64,000 nt of DNA. It comes from Liolophura sinensis (lineage: Eukaryota > Mollusca > Polyplacophora > Chitonida > Chitonidae). Shown here piece after piece: positions 48,401 through 60,400 of this stretch. Where the stretch lies: the NCBI RefSeq assembly GCF_032854445.1, contig NC_088301.1, forward strand, positions 31,089,630 through 31,153,629. Direction: 5' to 3'. The notes below the pieces were generated by a model. It did not search any database. It was not told where the DNA came from and worked only from the letters and a program-made list of their open reading frames with translations. Position numbers and translations under genes: made by a program. The first letter of the stretch is position 1; each line of letters starts with the position of its first letter.

Positions 48401-51400
48401 ACATTTGTAACAGCATACTCATTGGGCAGGAATAAAACTGCTCCACAAAAGACATTCACAGGCCAAAACTTCAGTCATGTCATCTCCACCATAATAAGCA
48501 GATATTCCCTGCAAGTAATCAGCAAGTAAACCAGTAATTAAGGGTGTTCATTACAATCTGGCAGACTGTCAGAGGCAAAGCAGACCACCTACTCAAACTG
48601 ATTCAAAATATCAAAAATATGATGGCGTTGTCCTTGCAAAACTTGACCATTTGTGATAGACTTAATGTAAGTCCATATCAAAAAAAATGTCAGAGTAACA
48701 AGACAATTCTACACAAGGAATAATTTCAATTACATACCTGGTGTATACAGACTACAGTGCCCATTCATACAAATTCAATAAATATTGGGTTGAATTTTAA
48801 ACATTTCAAATTTTACATACTGGTACATCGTTTTGTCACTTTTCTTTCTTTATTTTTTTCTTTAATCTCTCTCGGGTCACAGCACAAGGTATATAACTGG
48901 AATCATGTTCTATTTCTAATATGTGCATGTGCACCACATGTACATCTGCAACTGATCTGCGGACTAGTAAGGTGAGTACAGAAATATTGCGAGAGCCTCT
49001 ACATCATCAAGGGCGGTAGGGGTCTCAGCTAGATGGTCCCAGAGCCTCCTCTCCCGCGGGTCTCACACAGCAGGAGAGGAAGATATCCATCAACTTGAGC
49101 AGTGATGCTGTTGTAAAGGATTTTCAAAACTATTAGACCATGTATATTTGCATGTGCCAACTCGTAGCTGTATCACAAATATATAATGTAGACCAAAAAC
49201 ATAGCCTCCACACCACTTGTACAAAACAAACCTCTCCCATGAGACTTTAGAAATCACTCATTTGAAGTTCAATTAAATACTTAAAAAAAAACAGACTACC
49301 CATAAATAGAGTATGTATCATCTAAAAGACCCAGTTATGTTTATTCCCATGTTATGTTTTATGATTTTATATGGAGAATAAAATGCAGATATAGACTAGA
49401 ATTTCTACAATGTCAAAAAATACCACATCTGGAATCTGCGTGGAATGCATTCAATAATCCCCTGGGTCATAAAACTGAACTGGTCATAAGGTGATGTTCT
49501 ACACTGACCTGATCATTAAGTAATAGTCTACACTGACCTGGTCATTAGGTAATGGTCTACACTGAGCTTTTCATAAAGAAATGATCTACACTGAATTGGT
49601 CATAAGGTAATGGTCTACACTGACCTGGTCATTAGGTAATGGTCTACACTGACCTGATCATTAAGTAATAGTCTACACTGACCTGGTCATTAGGTAATGG
49701 TCTACACTGACCTGGTCATTAGGTAATGGTCTACACTGACCTGGTAATAAGGTAATGGTCTACACTGACCTGGTCATTGGGTAATGGTCTACACTGACCT
49801 GGTCATTAGGTAATGGTCTACACTGACCTGGTCATTATGTAATGGTCTACACTGACCTGGTCATAAAGAAATGATCTACACTGACCTGGTCATCAGGTAA
49901 TAGTCTAATAGGCAAATAACACTGAACTGGCCATAAGCTTATGGTCTACACTTTGAAAATCTAGGCTGTTGAAGGCCTTCACAACAATACATGCCAGCTA
50001 ATGTGTACATGTATATAGGCCTACAGAGCCGGGAAAAAGACTGACCTACCTTGCCAACTGTGTTCTGCTTGCAGTGTCATGGTAACATGTGCATGTACCT
50101 TCATTACCACATTCTTCAGTGTTTCCACATAGTCTGAGCAAGGTGTGCCACTGAGCAGACAGTTAATGACTTACTATATGCACAGTTATTTGGGGAGAGC
50201 TGGCTCAACTAGCCATCTGACTACAAACAGCACAGATTCACAGATGTTTATCAATATTCACACTGATTGCCGATGAACAGATCATCTTCTCTCCATTGAT
50301 TTTCAGGCAATAGGTATCTGCCAAAGCAAACATCTCCAGATTGTGTCCATAACATAAAGTTTCATGCTGTACCATCTAGCATTCAGCCACATGTACTGTA
50401 CATCAAGGGTTGGGTGTTCAGGTTCTCACACTGTTTATGGCTGTAAGACTGATGAGCCGATATTAACACAATAAGCTGATATATAGATGAGCTGATATTA
50501 GCAACATAATCGACAGAAGGTGAACATATACACCTTCCTCAGACAGCCTTTCTCAAGAGGCTTTCAATAATGTTCCGTCAGTTCAACATGAGCCTTATCC
50601 CAATGCTGGTACATTAATTCCAGATTGGTGTGAAGATCTTACACAGCATCTCGTTAGACATATAGGTAGACAGTCTTCCCTGCTGAAGAGACCTATCCTA
50701 GCCATGGGGCGGTGAAAGGTGACAAATAGTAGGGATACAAACGCCGCATCCAGCGCATCACCATGTCTGAGCAGTCCAGGCCTGTTTATAATACATCCAT
50801 AATGAACACACGGGCTGGTGACGCTCGGTGTACGTGTAGCTGCAGGGACAGCGTAACACACAAACCAGCTACATCTTTAACATTTGCCAGGCAACACCCA
50901 ACCAACACTATACCGATGAAGAAACATGGCTGACTGGAATCAGCAGTAGCCTGGGTGACCCGTCTCCTCAGCTCATCCTCCATATGCTGGCCATTTCCAC
51001 ACCTGTTGAAACCTCCCAGAGCGACATGCTTCCACCTACATGCTAACCCCAGCCTGATGAATGCCGAGGATCTAGCCTGGTATTATAGGAATGCCCTGAC
51101 AGATGACATTACGGAAGGTAGCCGCAGATCACTGCCTATGCAATGGTACGTGTGAGGCCCTGGCTAGCCTGCTATTGATTGTCAGCTGTACTAAACACCC
51201 ATTGGCAAATCTATTACTGCACACACATGGGTGCAAGCACCAAGAGGAGCGACATGCAGGCTGAATGTCAGCGCTGGTGAGCACAGGCGACGTACTTCAC
51301 CACTGCACATATCACAGCCACTTGTTTGCTGTCGCACATGCTTTTGTGATGTGCTGTCTCAAAAGCAAATTGGTTCGCCGCGTCAGAAAAGGTTCCAATT

Positions 51401-54400
51401 ATGCATCTTGGTATAACATATCCAAAAAGCGTTTACCAGTGCTAATTATGAAAGAATCATCAACTCCTGAGCGCTGCTTTCATAGGTGTAGATGTTATAT
51501 CCTGAAAAGGTTTTAATTGTGTATCCTTACAGACGAATTTCTCGTGCCAAACACAATAGAACTGAGCAACCAAGGATGGATCAGTTCAGATGTAGCATCA
51601 GATTATTGGACTGGAGATTCTACACTATTAATCCTGCCTGGCTCTATAATGATTTCCTACATGAAGTAGGAGCATGAGGCACATATTACATACCTGCATA
51701 CAGAGCCCATTAAGCTCCTAATTAGCACAGCAACAAGGTGTGATTAATGACTTTTTGAGGGTTATAGAATATCTCATTACCAATGAATGAGCCTGTCCGG
51801 AATTGGATTGATGAATATACACCTATGCCACTGCTCATGCTATTTGCATGTAAAAAGGGATTTTTTTAATAGTATAAAATCCACGAAATTAGAAAAAATT
51901 GTCTTGCATGCCCAATTTTAGCGCAGAACATGCGTTCAATTCAGCAGTGCTGTGTATTGCTCATGTATACTATTACAAAGCTTGTTGGAGCATTCCACTT
52001 GTAGTACTGCAGATCATTCACATGAATCCCAAAAAATGAATTCAAGAAAATGAGAAAAGCAAGCTTGCTTTTGTAAGAAAAATTGCAGGATTCTATATGC
52101 AATGCTGTCCCAATTCCTCAACCTTTTCGCATATGAAAGAACAACTTTCAAGCTATGCACATTTTCAATTTGATTTTGGAGACTAAATTACATTGATTGG
52201 ATTGACCTGCTTCACGACTTGACAAAAAGTATAACTTTATCAGTCAACACAGAATAATGTCATGCACACATGCAAAAAGGTTGAAGGTAAATCACAATCG
52301 TTTCTGGCAGCTTTGGCTATATCTACAACAGAAAACGTTAAAACACCCTAGCAGAATCAGTAGCAAGTAATTTAAGAGTTACCCTTGTTTAGTGATCATT
52401 GTATTGACTGAATTCATAACTCTTGAAAACTTTTAGAAAGCTATATATGCTAAAAGGTTGAAGACTTTTCCCACCCTCAGGTCTATGTGACTACTATTCT
52501 GTCTAAACATGGAAGCATACATGGAAGGTGGAACAACTCGGAGCTCTTCAAAGTGTTCAATGTATAATACCGACACAGGACTCCAGCTTTGTTTCCGGCT
52601 TTGTTTTAACAGGGCATTAGCCTGTCTGCCTTGTGGCAGGTCCTCACGCATGCGCTCTCGAGACTTTAGCAAGTTTGACACCTGAGGTCAAAGGTAATCA
52701 GAATGCACCCAGTTGTGCGTCGCTCGCTCACAACAGAGACCCCTGTTCAGCCAGCGAATAATGAATACAGAACAACAGAATGGATGTCCAACCACTTTGC
52801 CAAATTCCTTGAGGATATCATGTTTAAAAGTAAATAACATTGTGAACAAAAACATGCTACTGGTAGCTGAATAGTAATGACTGCACATGCATGTTTTATC
52901 ACATTTTAACATCCTTGCCAAGCAAATGAAGATATTACATGTACACATATATACAAGCCTATCCTCAATGCAAGAGGTACTCCGCTTATTTTTGTCCAAA
53001 CACATGATGTAAGCTAATAATTCCTGACCATAAACTTGTGTCACAAATGTGTCAGAAATTTCCATCACTGATCACATGAAAATACATCCTTCAATACCGA
53101 AAAGCTACTGTGTTTATTAAAATCTCAGTTCTGACAATACAAGAATGTGTATACTGTATATCAAATTTTCAACATTTCTGACCTGTAAAGCACTTTTTTC
53201 CAGTGGAATTTATGTAAACAAATTGATGTCAAAATGATTTTTTCTTGTCACTAAACACGCAATCTTCAAAACACTGTGGAATTTAGTTCTCTACACTCCC
53301 ATAGTCCTCTCATAGTCCATCTTGTTACAAAATGATTGGTTGCAGTGGCCGTTGAAAAATTGAAGAATTAGGGTAACATGTAGTAATTTTATAAGTTTTT
53401 GTAGGAATATCAGTGAAGACAGAATATATTTCGTTTAAAAAAAGGCAAGAATCAAGATGTCTTCACTGCATTCACAAGGAATGTGGAGTAAAAATAGCAA
53501 ATGACGACTGCTCCAAGTATGTTGCCATAGAAACCATGGCAATAATCCTGAGTTCCACAACACACACCTTGTGCACTTGTGGAAGGACATTCCTACCCTG
53601 CAATTCTGAACAGTGGTCATCATAAGGCCAAGGTTAATATTCTTTTCCCTACCCAAAACCTACAGACTTTTGAATGGCTTTTTCAAGCCTACTTAACAGA
53701 ATATTATAGGACTTTTCCAGGCCTACATATAAATGTAACTCTTTTTTCAAATACAAACAGGAAATAACTAAGACTGCCTTGGCGATACATTTTGTCTGAG
53801 GTAGAAACTTTGGTTACAGTTGTATTTATTCATAAGCTCTATTTCTATATTAATTAATACTGCTGTATTAATTTGGCTCATGTGATTCTATAATGCATTC
53901 CCTATGGCATTTCCACGCCTGTGCATTGACAGCAGCCCTTGACTATATGATTCTACCACTCCGACAACCCACCCTAGCAATAAATCCCCATCATATGCAT
54001 TAACAATGGGACATTTTCCACTCACGCTGCATGAAGACATGCATTTGACAATTTTGCGGTGTGTGGGAAATACCTGGGCACAGTTATATAATTCCCAGTC
54101 TCAGAAGCATCAATCGGGTCATCGCCCACCCCAATCGCATGTCCATGGAAACAGCATTATTTTTCTGTTCATTTTTTTTTTTCCGAGGAGACGCAAGAGA
54201 ACATGCCATAGATACAGTATTAGCATAACTCCTGATGAAGTGTACAAGAACAATATTTGCGAAACTGCATTGTCACAATTCTTTACTGTTCAAAGCCCTG
54301 CTTAACTTTTCAAGATCTTTCAGACACCAGTTTAAAGACCAGTTTCAAAGACGTGCGATAATCGCACATATACAACAATGGTATGGTAAATGACGTGCAA

Positions 54401-57400
54401 AATATTGCATGACAAAAGTACGATAAAAAAATGTCATACTCCGCTTTGTGAAACTGGGTCCTGGCCATGTACAAACCCTGTATGGCTCAGTCATACAAGC
54501 AATATAAGATTTCCAACAAATGTTAATAACATCAACTTTCAATACTTTTTGTTATACATTCAGTATATACTGTATAGGGAAAACTTTGGATTAAATGAAA
54601 GCAATCTGATTATGCTGTCATTCTGCTGACAATCAACTGGATAACAAAGCTCTGCAAAAGATGCCAGTCCATAGAACTACAACACGTATACGTCTCATCA
54701 CCTGCTATTTATTTATTTACTTGATTGGTGTTTTACACCGTACTCAAGAATATGTCACTTATATGACAGTGGCCAGCACTATGGTGTGGGGTAACTAGGC
54801 AGAACCCATGGGAAACCCAAGTTTCTGGCAGACCTGCCCATGTACCACTGTCACCTGACACATAGGAAAAGATAAAGCATGACAGAGACAAAAGGCAACT
54901 GCAAGGAGCCTGTCAAACAAATCAGGTGATTATATATTATGGTTTGGGGTTACACGCATTTCTCAAATGTGTCTTAATAGCCTACAGGATTCTTGCAAAA
55001 GTGTTATTTCAAATGAAGGGTATGGTTTAAAAGAAAGTGAAACATTTACCAATACATAGAATAAAAAATTCCTATTTTAGGCATATTCCTTAATATCCCC
55101 TCAGTTTTATGCTTATATTCCATTCGTGGTCAGGAATATTCATAAATGATGTCCTCAATGAAGATACATGCAACGCGAGAATAGCTTACTGCCACAATTC
55201 AGGCTCTCCAACCAACAAAATTGTTGAGACAGCTAAAAAAATTATCACCACAGCAGCTGGCTACTAAATTTCTGGACCATAGCTGGGGCCTTAGGTAAAT
55301 TGTGATTTAAAGCAATTTTACCCCCCCCCCCCCCCCCCAATAAGACAGATGAAAAGATTTCTTTTATTTTAATATGTTAGGCTTATAGGCCTATGGAATG
55401 AGCGAGTGCTTGGGGTTTAACGCTGTACTTAACAATTTTTCAGTCATATGGTGTCAAAGGAGTCCTTAGAGTGCATGTAATGTGCATCCTTGTTACAACA
55501 CGGGTTTTCACTGCTCTTTATCTAGTGCCTCTTCACAGAGACGGCTTACCGCACGCAAGTAAGCCGCCCCGCCAGAGCCACTGTACTGATACGGGTCAAC
55601 CAGTCATTGCAATATCCCCTTAATGCTGAACGCCAAGCCAGGAAGTTACAAATTCCTCTTTTTTAAGGTCACAGGTGTGACCCGACTCAGGATTGACCCT
55701 GGATCTACTGCCCCTGAAGCAGATGCTCTACCAACTGTGCTATCAGGGCCAGTAGGCCTATTGATATTAAGACTGTAAGATCCAAGTGATTCATGTATCC
55801 TTTAAAGATAACCTAGTGTATTTACAACAAACTAATTTCTTCCCCTTAGTGCATCAATTACTCAAACATGTCATCTTTAATATGTCATGCATGTGTAATT
55901 TCTAAGACCTATCAGGACAGAAAGACACACACACACACGCATACAGAAAACAACAACAGCACAAGAGTTCATGCAGGTGGGTAACAGGCGTGACTTTGTA
56001 CCTCACTCACTTCCTGTAACATGCTGCTGTAAAGTGCATTATGTCTGCCTCATCACTGGGGGTCTGTCGACCACATCTGCACGTTTTCATTGTATGTTCA
56101 GACTTACTCAGCTGCAAAGGCTATCAGCGGGTGCAATATTTTTATTAACTGTTGCGAGCCTAGTGTTGCTTTGAGAAACCATCAAGCATTCTTTGAGCAG
56201 CAGACCACGAGCAGGCCTAACACCGACAGTTCTGATGACCTAAAATTAGCTGTCCTACACCTTGGCAGATTAGACGCAAATCTTACAGCTCCTCCATCTG
56301 ACTTTACAGAGACTAGGTTTCTCAATAAAAACTGAGGGTCAACAAGCGTGCATTTCGTTGTGCGTACAAGTTCAATGTTAGGCTGTCCCATCAATAAATG
56401 ACCCACAGGAAAACTCTGGACAATGAGTTTTAGCTAAATAAGAATCACTTTACATGGAGTTAATTGTTGAAAAATGTTTTCTTCTACATTCAACTGTACA
56501 GTGAGGGTTTTCTCAACCTTTCATTTGCAAAATCAAATCAGCTCAAATCATGTACACTGCTGCTTACATGAATGTTAAGCAAACAACAGGCTCATGCCAA
56601 ATGAATATAATCAGAGAAGACTGTCACTCTTGTCTTTGTCAAATAATATGTCACTTGTACACTGAGTTGACTTTCAACAGCCTTTAGGCCATACGTACAA
56701 TCTGGTATTAGTCTTGAACATAAATTTCACACCCCTTTTAAATATGTCCATGGAAACTTCACTTGTAGAACGGCGGCCAGCGTCATGGTGGGAGGAAACC
56801 AGGCAGAGCCCAGTGGAAAAGACAGGATAATCCTCAGGCTGTTGGCAGACCTTCCCACGCATGGCCGGAGAAGAAGCCAGCATGAGCTGGACTTAAACTC
56901 ACAAAGACCACATAGGTGGAGGCTCCTGGGTCATTGTGCTGCGCTTGGCCACAGAGGCCCCCTGAATTATGATTAAGAATAATTGGTAAAGGAACACAAT
57001 GTGATTAAATACATGCAGATTTAAGGTTACTTACCATAAGAATCTTCCCCTTCGTTGTTTACTTCTGTCTTTGCCTCGTTATTTACTTCAGAAAATGTAA
57101 AGGAAGCATTCTCCTGCAATGCAGAAAAAATGAACACGAACATGTATGAAATTTACCTAGATAGATCCAGCTTACTATACAAACATCAATGGCCTGAAAT
57201 CAAAACTGTAAATAGTATTAATAAATGCCTTTTTTTAATACTTTAGGTTTTGTTTGTTCAAAGGTTTGACAATTCCACGTACATGTGGAGCACACTGACA
57301 TCTAAATACAAATGACTAGTGGGGCTACCTTCAGTTCTTTGATATTTTTTGACTGGTATATTACACCATGCTCAAGAATATTTCACTTCTGCAATGCCGG

Positions 57401-60400
57401 CCATCATTACGGTGGGAGGAAACCAGGCAAAGCCTGGGGGAAATGCATGACCATACACATGTTGCTGGAACACTTTCCCACGTACCGTACCTTCTCAATA
57501 ATTACAGACACATTTTCAGAAACTGTATACAATGATGCCTTGTGAAGGCTGTTGTCTGAAGTAGTAAACTCTCTGTGAGGATTAGGGGATTACTGGTATT
57601 CGATCAGTGAGAACCTGTCCACACGCCTCACCAGCTCAGCAAGAGGGGTAGAGAAACACACTGCCGTTTTTTTTTTCATCATTCACTTTGGTACACTGAA
57701 CGGTTGTAAGAAGAAGGGATGGAAAAAACAACAAAAAAACCCCCCCAAAAAACATGTCGCGTCCATGTTAATGATTTGTTTATTTATTTATTTGATTGGT
57801 GTTTTAAGCTGTACTCAAGAATATTTCACTTATACGACAGCAGCCAGCATTATGGTGGGAGGAAAACGGGGAAACCCACGACCATCCGCAGGTTGCTGGC
57901 AGACCTTCCCACTTATGGGCGGAGAGGAAGGCAGCATTAGCTGGACTTGAACTCACAGCGACCGCATCCATGTTAATGAACTAAGCACACATTTGTAATT
58001 ACCGGCACTGTCCTAGCAAACTGAACCATTACTGGTACTTTTAAAGATGAAACCCTGCCTCCGCCTGTATTTTGGCCCGCACTGTCATAGGCCTACAGGT
58101 CCTGCATTTGACACAATCAACATTCAGACCCTTCGATGAATATATGAAATGGCTAGTGAATAACTGCCTTTGGTCACAGCTCTTTCACTTTTGAGGCCAT
58201 TTCTATCACAACAACATGTGGTGTGGGTTAGCTCCACAATCCTTACATTACATACATGATCAATGTTCTCTCAAGGTCATCTGGTACATAATACAAGTAT
58301 AAAGCCTGGTTTAGCTAATATAAAGACATATATACATGAATGTACGTACATTACTAATTCTTCCTTGAAATATCTGTGGTAACATGTTACAAACTATCTT
58401 TTTAAATCAATCTAAGAAGGGCGTAGCCATCACTCCTCCCCACCCTTATCTGTCAGATTTATGTCATGTTCCCGTCAAAGTAGGCGTGTGGTCAGTAATA
58501 AGTGGGAAGTCAACATACAAGTCAGAGGTGCGTGCTACAGGTGTTTTATCCACACTGTGTTAATTCAATGATCAAATGGCAATCATCCATGTTCCATTCT
58601 TACATGGGCCTCAAACACCAATGGGGAGGAAGATCAGAAGATTCAACACAATCCTGAGGATATAAAACCTAATTGTGTGGAGAGTTCAATGTTCCCCTGT
58701 AAAAATAATACCATCGACTTTAAATATCTGATAGCATAGTTTGTAAAACACAGCCCCGAAAAAGCTGTGATGTGAGTTTTGGGTAGGGAAATGGCAAAGA
58801 GATATTTTCAATATGTTGATGTTCCGGTATCAATATTTTTTGTCTTTTATTTTTTTTTATTATACGAGCATGTATACTGAAAAATGACATTGTGAGTTGC
58901 CATGGACAAGCTGTCAGGAAAGATTGGCCTTAACACCAGGGTAGACTTATACTCTAGGTGGGCTAGATGTCAATATCACCCAGTGTGAGCCCTTCACGGG
59001 TGACTTCTCTGATCTACCCACTTACTTCCAGTGTATCTCAATTAGCAAGTGTTTGTAATTATTGAGAAGGTACCGTACGTCCGGAGAGGAAGCCAGCATG
59101 AGCTGGGCTTGAGCTCACAGCTAGCGACCTTACTGGTGAGCATCCATTCATTGTCTGTAAATGATACAAAACAGACAGCATTCAAATTTAGCAGCCTACT
59201 TGTCCTAGGTATTTCAGCTTCAAAAACGCACACACCCACCTGCATAGAAATTCTGGCTTCTGTCCCATCGCCAGTTGTCTTCTTGTGGCCAGCCACAGAT
59301 AAGCCTTCGTCATAAGACTGGACTGACTTGGAATCTGCCTCCTGCAGATCTCTAGGCTAGAAAGAGACAATAAGTTTCAAATTACACACTTGGTCAAGAA
59401 GAACTGATTTCTCAGGTACATGTATAACAGTCTTTTTAAACTACTTGTTTGCTTTGATTCTATCATTATGCATAAAAACTAAGTTTACATCAACAAAAAT
59501 TTGCTTTGGATAGTAACAAGATAAAGGTGTGAGTCCTCAAAATAAGACACTGACAAACAGGTAGGGGATGTGGTCACCTATTCTTTATCGTTAACACCTT
59601 TGATGTTTTTGTTTAACACCTGATCACTTCTCTACCTGCATGCCAATACCTTTCCTCTAGTTATTATGTAAACCAATAATAATAATCAATCACCTGAAAA
59701 CTTGGCAAGCACCTGTATCGAAATGTTAATAAACTAAGATGTTGTTACCTGTAACAGCTGCAGTTGTTCTTGTTTTATTGTCCAGCCTCATTTCTAAATG
59801 GGTATGAAAGAACTCATTTGTGAATACTCCCATGAAGCTAATGAAATTCTTTTAAAGTTTGTTTACTCACACAGCTTGAATCAACCAGATTTTGAACAAC
59901 AAATTTCACAGGATTCGTTGCTCTGCGTATTACTTCTACAGCTTGGTCATGGGTGGCGTTTCGAAGGTCTACTCCATCCACCTGAGTAATAAGAAGATAA
60001 CATTGTTTATAAAAATATGAAAGAACCATTTGTGGTCCAAATTATTACCCCATAAATGAACCGAGTATAGAAAGATACTGTATCTTAATAATTCTGCATA
60101 AGAAAACTGTAAATAAATTAAGTTACATTCTGTAAACTTCTAGAAAAAATTATACATAATTAAATGATGATATTAAAGTTATGACTCTCCATTACCACTG
60201 CAGCTTTTTTGTCAGTCTGAAAGCAAAGCATATTCTTAATGGACTTTCATGCCAGTAAACACAACAGTTTCGAAAGACCCGTGGAGACCACCAAAATAAG
60301 AACAAGGGAGTTAATTCAAGTACATATATGTACATTCTGACTTTGTCTTCCTAAACCATACAAGTCTTTAAATAGTTAATGACTGAATAAATCCATATTA

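Larger units (their letters stand above)
47798..57034 (-). other. 9.2-kb intron of the MPDZ-like gene
   Basis: The longest intron seen. It contains a 29-bp minisatellite (49482-49905), a somewhat GC-richer patch at about 50.6-51.2 kb, a MITE-like element (52108-52290), SINE copies and a poly-C tract (55321-55338). No conserved exon is recognisable inside it. Confidence 0.7.

Noticed and set aside
21203-55752. tRNA genes suggested by A-box and B-box motifs
   Set aside because: The motifs occur only as heads of dispersed SINE copies. No complete cloverleaf with a proper anticodon arm and acceptor stem was found.
56090-56335. 81-codon plus-strand frame with a fairly protein-like second half
   Set aside because: No recognised similarity, no splice partners, and it lies opposite an intron of the PDZ gene. 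It may be an old insertion.
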